In this document: piece after piece, positions 1 to 5,643 of the stretch
Layout of the letters: each line of letters begins with the position of its first letter
Position numbering within the stretch: the first letter of the stretch is position 1
Made by a program: the position numbers and the translations under genes
The notes under the pieces: generated by a model
What the model saw: the letters and a program-made list of their open reading frames with translations, nothing else
What the model was told of the DNA's origin: nothing
Databases searched by the model: none
Assembly (NCBI GenBank): GCA_934539295.1
Contig: CAKTCN010000064.1
Location: 1 to 6,802 of the forward strand
Direction of reading: 5' to 3'
From: an uncultured Allosphingosinicella sp.
Lineage (GTDB): Bacteria; Pseudomonadota; Alphaproteobacteria; Sphingomonadales; Sphingomonadaceae
DNA length: 6,802 nt

Positions 1-332
1 TCGCCGTTCGAGCGGTCGATCGACACGCCGGTGATGCGCTGCAGCGATTCGGCGAGGTTGGTGTCGGGGAACTTGCCGATATCCTCGGCAGAGATCGCAT
101 CCACGACACCTTGGGCGTTGCGCTTGATATCGACAGCTTCGCGCAATGACGCGCGGATGCCGGTAACGACGATTTCCTCTTCGGTGCCGGGAGCAGCGTC
201 GAGCACTTCCGAGTCACCGGGCTGACCCACGGTGGATGCCGCATCCTGCGCAGCGGCGATGCCGGGTGCCAGGGCAAGAGTGGAAACGCCAAGCACGAGA
301 CGTGACAGCGAGCGTGCGCCAAAGCCGCGCAT
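1..332 (-). CDS. TonB-dependent outer-membrane receptor, N-terminal part (truncated by window edge)
   Basis: This is the first 110 codons of a TonB-dependent receptor, an outer-membrane beta-barrel that takes up ligands using TonB/ExbB/ExbD energy. Residues 1-28 are a signal peptide (MRGFGARSLSRL, hydrophobic core, likely cut after AAA28). A short Asp/Glu/Gly-rich linker follows, then a TonB-box-like EEEIVVTG at 51-58. The plug domain starts in the familiar form ASLREAVDIKRNA (61-73), continues with DAISAEDIGKFPDTN (78-92) and LAESLQRITGVSIDR (93-107), and is cut by the left edge. There is no room for an N-terminal signalling (STN) domain before the TonB box, so it is probably a plain transporter rather than a sigma/anti-sigma transducer. 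ATG at 332 is preceded by GGGGAGG (minus strand, 345-339) with 6 bases of spacing. An in-frame ATG at 347 lies over that site and is less likely. It is divergent from a GH3 gene, suggesting a carbohydrate ligand; that part is inference. Confidence 0.93.
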   Translation of the reverse strand, partial: MRGFGARSLSRLVLGVSTLALAPGIAAAQDAASTVGQPGDSEVLDAAPGTEEEIVVTGIRASLREAVDIKRNAQGVVDAISAEDIGKFPDTNLAESLQRITGVSIDRSNG

Positions 333-378
333 GAAAGACCTCCCCATGTTTATGGCCCGGCTGGTTCCGGACCCTATT

Positions 379-392
379 TGAGAACGTTCACT
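379..392. promoter_or_regulatory. LacI-family operator-like site between receptor and GH3 gene
   Basis: TGAGAACGTTCACT matches the generic LacI/GalR-family pattern TGNNANCGNTNNCA at 7 of 8 fixed positions; only the last base differs. It has a perfect 8-base palindromic core, GAACGTTC (382-389), around the central CG that this family normally needs. It lies in the divergent control region of a TonB receptor and a glycosidase, where LacI-type regulators are commonly found in alphaproteobacteria. No regulator gene is present in the window, so the controlling protein is unknown. Confidence 0.4.
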
Positions 393-411
393 TGCGCCGC
401 CATCCCCCCTC

Positions 412-417
412 TGTCAA
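412..417 (-). promoter_or_regulatory. Candidate -35 box of the receptor promoter
   Basis: The minus strand reads TTGACA, a perfect match to the sigma-70 -35 consensus, 80 bases upstream of the receptor start. With a 17-base spacer the -10 position would be minus 394-389 (CAAGTG), which is a poor -10 match, so the promoter is only tentative. If real, the LacI-like site at 379-392 would overlap the -10/+1 region, a normal place for a repressor. Confidence 0.3.
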
Positions 418-583
418 GTAAGCTGCGGCTGATCGTTCCACTGTCGGAGCAAGCGTGTCCCGTCTGCCACTATGTGGAGGCGAACGCGATCTTCGACGAT
501 GTCCGACACTGCGCGTGCAGGTGGTGGGATGGGCCGCGAAAAGAAAACAAGGATCCGCGACGGCGCTCGCCATTCGCGAGACT

Positions 584-589
584 GGGAGG
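584..589 (+). promoter_or_regulatory. Ribosome binding site deciding the GH3 start
   Basis: GGGAGG ends 5 bases before ATG 595. It selects this start over the in-frame ATG at 472, whose extra 41 codons encode an Arg-rich stretch that would bury the signal peptide. Confidence 0.8.
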
Positions 590-594
590 TTTGG

Positions 595-2826
595 ATGTTC
601 AAGCGTTTTCATGCGGTTCTTGCTGCCGGCTGTGCAACTCTCGCAATCGCCACTCCGCTGGAGGCGCAAGGGGGCGGAGACGCGCGCAAGCGTGCCGATG
701 CGATCGTGGCAAGAATGACGCTCGACGAGAAGATCGGTCTGGTTCACGGCCTGTTTCCTCCCATGGCGGCCGGCAAGACGAGCAATGAGCTGATCCCGTC
801 GGCAGGCCATATCGATGGCATTCCCCGCCTCGGCGTTCCGCTGGTGCGGGAGACGGACGCATCGCTCGGCGTCGCCAACCAGGTCGAGCAGAGGAAAGGC
901 GACGTCGCGACCGCCCTTCCGTCGGGCCTGGCCACCGCGGCAAGCTTCGACCCTGAGATTGCGCGCGCCGGTGGTGCGATGATCGGGGCCGAGGCCCGCG
1001 CCAAGCGCTTCAACGTCATGCTGGCAGGCGGCGTCAACCTGACGCGCGATCCATGGGGCGGCCGCAATTTCGAGTATCTGGGCGAGGATCCGCTGCTCGC
1101 CGGTGAGCTGGCCGGCGCGCATATCGCTGGCGTGCAATCGAACCGGATCGTTTCCACGATCAAGCATTTCGCCCTCAACGCGCAGGAGACCGGCCGCATG
1201 GTAGCGGACGCGCGCATCGGCGAGGCGGACCTGCGGGAAAGCGACTTGCTCGCCTTCCAGATCGCGATCGAGAAGGGCAGGCCCGGCTCCGTCATGTGCG
1301 CCTACAACAAGGTCAACGGCGACTGGGCGTGCGAGAATGATTTCCTGCTCAACCGTGTGCTCAAGGGCGACTGGAAATATCCCGGGTGGGTGATGAGCGA
1401 CTGGGGCGGCGTTCATTCAACCGCCAAGGCCGCCAAGGCGGGTCTGGATCAGCAGTCGGGTCAGGAACTGGACAAGGCGCTCTATTTCGCCGAGCCGCTC
1501 AAGAGCGCGGTGCAGGCGGGCGAGGTCCCGATGGCACGGCTGGACGACATGGTGGCGCGCTACCTCGTCGGCCTCATGCAGACCGGCGCCTACGACACGC
1601 CTGCTCCGGATACGGCGCATGCGATCGATTACGAAGCCAATGCGGCCGTTGCTCAGCGCGCGGCGGAGGCCGGCATCGTGCTGCTGAAGAACGAAGCCGG
1701 AATACTTCCGCTAGCCGCAACGGCGAGGAAGATCGTCGTGATCGGCGGCGATGCCGATGTCGGCGTGATGTCGGGCGGCGGGTCCAGCCAGGTGCGCTCG
1801 GTCGGCGGCGCACCGGTCGAGATCCCGCTGAGCACAGGCGGTTCCGCCTCGTTCGCCCGCATCACCTACCATGCCTCCTCGCCGCTGCAGGCGCTGCGTG
1901 CGGCGCTGCCGCAGGCGGAGATCACCTATCTGAACGGCCGCAACCTCAATGCCACGGTGGAGGCCGCACGTGGCGCGGACCTGGCAATCGTGTTCGCGAC
2001 GCAATGGACGACGGAGGCGGACGACGTGCGCGACATCCGCCTGCCGCACCACCAGGACGCGCTCATCGAGGCGGTTGCCAACGCACAGCCGAAGACCGTG
2101 GCGGTGCTGGAAACCGGCGGTCCCGTGCTGATGCCGTGGATCGAAAAGGTGCCCGCAGTGGTGCAGGCCTGGTATCCGGGCCAGCGCGGAGGCGAGGCCA
2201 TCGCCAACATCCTGGCCGGCAAGGTCAATCCGTCGGGTCGTCTGCCGATCACCTTTCCGGCGCTGGCGAGCCAGCCGCCACGTCCGAATCCGGTCGGCCT
2301 GGACCGCCTGTCTTCGATCGAAGCGCAGGCTGCGGCCGATCCGGCTGCTTCGGCGGGCATCACGCTGGAGAGTTTTCCGGTCGATTATGTGGAAGGATCC
2401 GACGTCGGCTATCGCTGGTACGAGAAGAAGGGGCTGAAGCCGCTTTTCCCCTTCGGGCATGGCCTTACTTACACCAGCTTCGCTTACGCCAATCCTGTGG
2501 TGAAAGGCGGGCGGACGCTGAGCGTCACCTTCGACGTCACCAACACGGGCGGTCGGGAAGGCGCCGACGTGCCGCAGATGTATGTTTCGCGCGAAGGCTC
2601 GGGCGCGCCCATGCGCTTGGCGGGCTACCAGCGCGTCATGCTGAAGCCGGGGGAGACGAGGCGCATCACCTTGACCGCCGAACCGCGCGTGGTGGCCGAA
2701 TATGACGAGGGCCTGCCGGGCTGGCGGATCGAAGGCGGCACATACAGGGTCGCCGTGGCGCGCGACGCCACGGACCGATCGATGGTGTCCACCGCCACGC
2801 TTCGCACCGTGACCATGAAGCCCTAG
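595..2826 (+). CDS. Secreted glycoside hydrolase family 3 enzyme (beta-glucosidase-like)
   Basis: A 743-residue GH3 exo-acting retaining glycosidase, expected to remove non-reducing beta-linked glucose or a related sugar from oligosaccharides in the periplasm. Residues 1-24 form a signal peptide (MFKRFHAVLAAG..., likely cut at LEA24-Q). The N-terminal barrel (about 30-340) carries the substrate-site residues of the family: D88 in ETDAS, R151-D152, GGRNFE (155-160), KHF (190-192) and ETGR (198-201). The catalytic nucleophile is D269 in VMSDW. The second domain starts near GIVLLKN (about 360) and holds the probable acid/base E474 in WTTEADD, then WYPGQRGGEA and NPSGRLPITFP. GYRWYEKKGLKPLFPFGHG (605-623) leads to a fibronectin-III-like C-terminal domain (about 640-735). 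Length and domain order are normal and no key residue is missing. The exact specificity (glucoside, xyloside or other) cannot be told from sequence. The MFS gene follows in the same direction after 80 bases, a likely operon partner. Confidence 0.95.
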   Translation: MFKRFHAVLAAGCATLAIATPLEAQGGGDARKRADAIVARMTLDEKIGLVHGLFPPMAAGKTSNELIPSAGHIDGIPRLGVPLVRETDASLGVANQVEQRKGDVATALPSGLATAASFDPEIARAGGAMIGAEARAKRFNVMLAGGVNLTRDPWGGRNFEYLGEDPLLAGELAGAHIAGVQSNRIVSTIKHFALNAQETGRMVADARIGEADLRESDLLAFQIAIEKGRPGSVMCAYNKVNGDWACENDFLLNRVLKGDWKYPGWVMSDWGGVHSTAKAAKAGLDQQSGQELDKALYFAEPLKSAVQAGEVPMARLDDMVARYLVGLMQTGAYDTPAPDTAHAIDYEANAAVAQRAAEAGIVLLKNEAGILPLAATARKIVVIGGDADVGVMSGGGSSQVRSVGGAPVEIPLSTGGSASFARITYHASSPLQALRAALPQAEITYLNGRNLNATVEAARGADLAIVFATQWTTEADDVRDIRLPHHQDALIEAVANAQPKTVAVLETGGPVLMPWIEKVPAVVQAWYPGQRGGEAIANILAGKVNPSGRLPITFPALASQPPRPNPVGLDRLSSIEAQAAADPAASAGITLESFPVDYVEGSDVGYRWYEKKGLKPLFPFGHGLTYTSFAYANPVVKGGRTLSVTFDVTNTGGREGADVPQMYVSREGSGAPMRLAGYQRVMLKPGETRRITLTAEPRVVAEYDEGLPGWRIEGGTYRVAVARDATDRSMVSTATLRTVTMKP
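598..611. promoter_or_regulatory. Second LacI-like 14-mer, inside the GH3 signal-peptide codons
   Basis: TTCAAGCGTTTTCA matches TGNNANCGNTNNCA at 7 of 8 fixed positions (second base differs). It overlaps codons 2-6 of the GH3 gene. Its centre is 219 bases from the centre of the 379-392 site, close to 21 helical turns. Because Lys-Arg codons force part of the pattern, it may be chance. Confidence 0.2.
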
Positions 2827-2849
2827 CCGATCCGGTCGCTTGCCGATCT

Positions 2850-2883
2850 GCTTCGCACGGGGCAGACAGATGCCCTTCGAAGC
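2850..2883 (+). other. Intercistronic hairpin between GH3 and MFS genes
   Basis: GCTTCG (2850-2855) pairs with CGAAGC (2878-2883), and inside it GGGCA (2860-2864) pairs with TGCCC (2871-2875) around a 6-base loop, with a small internal loop between the stems. A T5 run (2897-2901) comes 13 bases later, too far for a standard intrinsic terminator. CTTGC (2839-2843) could compete for GCAAG (2882-2886). It may stabilise or attenuate the downstream message; its role is not shown by sequence. Confidence 0.45.
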
Positions 2884-2906
2884 AAGAGTGTGCCTGTTTT
2901 TCGTCC

Positions 2907-4100
2907 ATGCCGAAATCTGAGGGGGCGCGTCGCCGTTCCACATCCTTTCTGCTGATCGTGGCACTTGCGCATGCGGGCGGCGTAATCGGCTACCTGCCTC
3001 TGCTGACCTTGCTTCTACCGGTGAAGGTGGCTGCGGCCTCGGGGGAAGCTCGCATCGGCCTTCTCGCGGTTTGCGTGCTTTCCGGCGCTGTCGCTGCCAG
3101 CCTGTCCAACATCCTGTTCGGCTGGCTGAGCGACCGCTCGGTCGCGCGGGGAGGGGAACGACGACCGTGGATTTGGGTAGGGCTGGCAGGGCTTGCCTTG
3201 TCTTATGCCATACTCGCGCTGGCCTCGGGCGCAGCGTCGATCGTGGTCGGCGTGGTGCTGTTCCAGGTGGCGGTGAATGCCGTGCTGGCGCCCTTGTTCG
3301 CGATCATGGCGGAAGAGGTGCCGGACGAGCAGAAAGGCGTCGCAGGGGGTCTTCTCGCGCTTGCAAACCCGATCGCATCGGCATTTTCCGCCGTGATCGT
3401 GGGCATGGCCGCGTTGGATGAAGTAAGCCGGTTTGCCGCCGTTCCCCTCGCAGTGATGGCATTCAGCCTGCCGCTCCTTTTGACCAGGGCCAAACCCGCC
3501 GGAGAAGGAAGGGGCGAGACCCTGCGGCCCCATCGTCGCGACCTTGCCATCGCGTGGGCCGCGCGCCTGCTTGTTCAGGTCGCCGGCACCGTCCAGGGCG
3601 TCTACCTTCTCTATTATTTCGCGAGCATCACGCCCGTCGACACCTCGCAACCCTTGGCCGGGCGAGTGGGACAATTACTGTTCATCGCCTATGCCCTGCC
3701 ACTGCCAATCGCGGTGTTGGTCGGGCGGCTTTCGGACCGGAGCGGGCGGCGCAAGCCTTTCCTGTTCGGCGCGGCCGTCGTTGCCGCCGTCGGTCTGCTC
3801 GGCATGGCGTTCGCCGGCACCTGGACCGAGGGCGCGGCGGCCTTCACCACTTTCGCGGTGGGCCTGGCCGTGTTCCTGGCGCTCCACTCGGCCTTCGCGA
3901 TGCAGATCCTTCCTGATCCGCGCCATCGTGGACGCGATCTCGGCCTGCTCAACCTCACCAACACCTTGCCGGCACTCGCCGGGCCTACGCTGACCTGGAG
4001 CCTTGCAACCCCGCGGGATTTCAGCGCGCTGATGGCGATCCTGGCTGCGCTGACCCTTGGCGGCGGCTTTCTGATCCTGGCTGCCAGAGGTCGCGCCTGA
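2907..4100 (+). CDS. MFS transporter, probably for sugars or glycosides
   Basis: A 397-residue inner-membrane secondary transporter of the major facilitator type. About 12 hydrophobic helices can be placed: two groups of six, near 12-193 and 213-393, with a basic cytoplasmic loop between (RAKPAGEGRGETLRPHRRD, 194-212). MFS motif A occurs after helix 2 as GWLSDRS...ERRPW (72-88) and again after helix 8 as GRLSDRSGRRKPF (273-285), as expected from the family's internal duplication. The RRPW/RRKPF endings resemble the GPH/sucrose-type branch, but this is a weak hint. RGRDLGLLNLTNTLP (341-355) is a conserved-looking stretch before helix 11. ATG 2907 is the first possible start in this frame after the GH3 stop. 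No Shine-Dalgarno sequence precedes it (TGTTTTTCGTCC), unlike the other genes here. Its position behind a secreted glycosidase suggests uptake of the released sugar, by inference. Its stop lies 3 bases from the end of the convergent oxidoreductase gene. Confidence 0.9.
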   Translation: MPKSEGARRRSTSFLLIVALAHAGGVIGYLPLLTLLLPVKVAAASGEARIGLLAVCVLSGAVAASLSNILFGWLSDRSVARGGERRPWIWVGLAGLALSYAILALASGAASIVVGVVLFQVAVNAVLAPLFAIMAEEVPDEQKGVAGGLLALANPIASAFSAVIVGMAALDEVSRFAAVPLAVMAFSLPLLLTRAKPAGEGRGETLRPHRRDLAIAWAARLLVQVAGTVQGVYLLYYFASITPVDTSQPLAGRVGQLLFIAYALPLPIAVLVGRLSDRSGRRKPFLFGAAVVAAVGLLGMAFAGTWTEGAAAFTTFAVGLAVFLALHSAFAMQILPDPRHRGRDLGLLNLTNTLPALAGPTLTWSLATPRDFSALMAILAALTLGGGFLILAARGRA

Positions 4101-4103
4101 TCG

Positions 4104-5546
4104 TCACGCCGTCCTGCGTGGCATGGGTACCGGATCGCGATGGCTGGGCATGGGTGGCAAATCGGGGCGCTCGAGCCCTTTCACCAGGCTGTCGATCCGC
4201 ACCGGGCGGCCAGTCCGGAAACATTCGTTCGCCGCCACGCCGACCAGGATCGAGGCCGCTCCGCCACGTTCGTCTGCCGCCCGCAGCAACGGATCGCCGG
4301 GTGCATCGGGATCGAACAGGTCGGCCAGCATCACGGCATCGCCACCCCCATGTCCGCCGGTGCCGGTGCGCGGCTCTATGATGCGCGGCGTCCCCCGCAT
4401 GGGGATGATGCGGGTGGTGATGCGATCCTCTTCCTGAGGGCCGCCGGCGCCGGCCACACCATTGTCCTCGACCACCGAATGCTCCAGCCGCCCCTTGGTG
4501 CCGTTGAACGCCACGCGATAGCCCTCCCAGGCATTGAAGGCGTTGAGCGTATAGGCGAGCGTCGTGCCGCCCTGATAGCGCAGGTTGACGTTCATCGTGT
4601 CCTCGATGTCGATCTCGGGCCGCCACACGCATTGATCGCGATGATAACCGTCATAGCGCTCGCTATCGAGGTACATCGCCTTCAGCGCCGGGTCGCGCGA
4701 CAGGTCGAAGAAGAAGCCGCACCTGTCCTTCTCCGGACAGGTCAGGCACCTCTCATGCGGCCCGCTCAGCCCCATGCGCCGTGCCATGGCGGGCGTGTAG
4801 AACTCCCGCTTGCCGACCGCGACCACTTCCTCCGGCTGATCCGACAACCACCAGTTCACCAGGTCGAAATGGTGCGTCGCCTTGTGGATCATCAGCCCGC
4901 CCGAAATCGCCTTCCTGCTATGCCAGCGGCGGAAATAGTCCGCGCCGTGCACCGTGTTGAGCAGCCACTGGAAATCGACAGACAGGATGTCGCCGATCTC
5001 CCCCGCCGCGAGCAATTCCTTCACCTGGGTGCGGAAGGGTGAATAGCGATAGTTGAAGGTGACGCGGATATGGCGTTTGTTGCGCTTCACGGCGTCCAGG
5101 ATACGCTGCGCCTTGCCCGCCTCGGTCGTCATCGGCTTTTCGGTAATTACGTCCAGCCCGGACTCGAGCGCGCGCACCACATATTCGTCGTGGAAGGCGT
5201 CGGGCGTGGTGACGATCAGGCCGTCCAGCGCTTGCTCGCGCACCATCTTGTCGAAATCGGCGGCAAGATATGGCCGCGGTGGCTGCGCACCCGCTTCGGC
5301 TGCGCGGCGGGCGACATAGTCGAGCCGGCCCGGGTTGGTATCGCACGTGGCGGCGAGTTCGGCCGAGCTCTTGTGAGGACCCCAGATCGCATCCTGGAAC
5401 ATGCGGGCACGGCTGCCGCAGCCGACGATCGCAAAGCGCTTCTTTCCGGCGGTGCGAACCTGCGCCGCCGCCGGCGCTGCGACGCCTGCCGCGCCCGCCG
5501 CCATGCCCTTGATCACGGCCCTGCGGCCGATACCGTCCTCGTGCAT
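4104..5546 (-). CDS. Tat-exported Gfo/Idh/MocA family oxidoreductase
   Basis: A 480-residue NAD(P)-dependent sugar-type oxidoreductase, probably periplasmic. A twin-arginine signal is visible: GRRAVIKG (7-14), an Ala/Gly-rich core, and likely cleavage after AAA28. The Rossmann fold starts at FAIVGCGSRARM (38-49); LIVTTPDAFHDEY (110-122) and the family's EKP motif (136-138, EKPMTT) follow. The second domain contains GGLMIHKATHHFDLVNWW (216-233). There the position usually held by Asp in GG-x-L-x-D-x-G-x-H is His221, with His225 and Asp228 kept. Four cysteines, C267, C270, C276 (CLTCPEKDRC) and C306 (HRDQCVW), suggest a bound metal or structural site. Export with a pre-bound cofactor has a family precedent in Zymomonas glucose-fructose oxidoreductase. 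ATG 5546 has AGGGGG (minus, 5557-5552) 5 bases upstream, and a later Met would lose the RR motif. The substrate is unknown; some relatives are GH109-type NAD-dependent glycosidases, so hydrolysis or elimination is also possible. Confidence 0.92.
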   Translation of the reverse strand: MHEDGIGRRAVIKGMAAGAAGVAAPAAAQVRTAGKKRFAIVGCGSRARMFQDAIWGPHKSSAELAATCDTNPGRLDYVARRAAEAGAQPPRPYLAADFDKMVREQALDGLIVTTPDAFHDEYVVRALESGLDVITEKPMTTEAGKAQRILDAVKRNKRHIRVTFNYRYSPFRTQVKELLAAGEIGDILSVDFQWLLNTVHGADYFRRWHSRKAISGGLMIHKATHHFDLVNWWLSDQPEEVVAVGKREFYTPAMARRMGLSGPHERCLTCPEKDRCGFFFDLSRDPALKAMYLDSERYDGYHRDQCVWRPEIDIEDTMNVNLRYQGGTTLAYTLNAFNAWEGYRVAFNGTKGRLEHSVVEDNGVAGAGGPQEEDRITTRIIPMRGTPRIIEPRTGTGGHGGGDAVMLADLFDPDAPGDPLLRAADERGGAASILVGVAANECFRTGRPVRIDSLVKGLERPDLPPMPSHRDPVPMPRRTA

Positions 5547-5581
5547 CCTTACCCCCTGTCCCTGTTCTTTGTTTTAGCTAT

Positions 5582-5595
5582 TGGTAGCGCGCACG
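5582..5595. promoter_or_regulatory. xyl-box-like / LacI-type site between oxidoreductase and PLP enzyme genes
   Basis: TGGTAGCGCGCACG has an intact left half of the LacI-family box TGGTAGCGCTAACA known from xanthomonad and Caulobacter xylose/xylan control (11 of 14 positions identical), with a decayed right half. It lies 36 bases upstream of the oxidoreductase start and 49 bases upstream of the PLP enzyme start, so it could control either. A half-conserved box is weak evidence. Confidence 0.3.
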
Positions 5596-5631
5596 AGCGG
5601 CATTTCCAGTCGTAAACGGCGACGAACTTCG

Positions 5632-5637
5632 AAGGAG
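5632..5637 (+). promoter_or_regulatory. Ribosome binding site deciding the PLP enzyme start
   Basis: AAGGAG ends 6 bases before ATG 5644. This rules out the in-frame TTG at 5581 and the ATG at 5638, which abuts the site. An 8-base palindrome, CTTCGAAG (5627-5634), overlaps it. Confidence 0.8.
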
Positions 5638-5643
5638 ATGCTG

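Noticed and set aside
509..520. CTGC-GCGT-GCAG inverted repeat upstream of GH3
   Set aside because: It is a 4-base stem only, common by chance in GC-rich DNA, and outside any recognisable promoter.
472..594. 41-codon N-terminal extension of the GH3 frame
   Set aside because: The extension is Arg-rich and would bury a good signal peptide. GGGAGG at 584-589 points to ATG 595.
388..1416. 342-codon open frame on the minus strand, opposite the GH3 gene
   Set aside because: Its product has no recognisable motif and is rich in Arg, Ala, His and Gly, as expected of antisense frames in GC-rich coding DNA. The GH3 gene on the other strand has complete family motifs.
1386..2705. 439-codon open frame on the plus strand in another frame of GH3
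   Set aside because: It encodes a low-complexity Arg/Gly-rich product and lies wholly inside the GH3 gene. It could suggest a frameshift, but the GH3 frame is intact from signal peptide to C-terminus.
1711..2964. 417-codon open frame on the minus strand, opposite the GH3 C-terminal half
   Set aside because: It is a shadow frame with Arg/His-rich composition, no domain and no ribosome site. It runs across the GH3-MFS junction.
4140..5042. 300-codon open frame on the plus strand, opposite the oxidoreductase
   Set aside because: It has no motif and lies opposite codons of a protein with clear Rossmann and EKP motifs.
5627..5634. CTTCGAAG palindrome at the PLP enzyme ribosome site
   Set aside because: It is short, and the ribosome site explains half of it. 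It does not fit the LacI-type pattern.
5581..5643. TTG 5581 as an upstream start for the PLP enzyme
   Set aside because: The extra residues are basic and unlike the family N-terminus. AAGGAG at 5632-5637 is correctly placed for ATG 5644.
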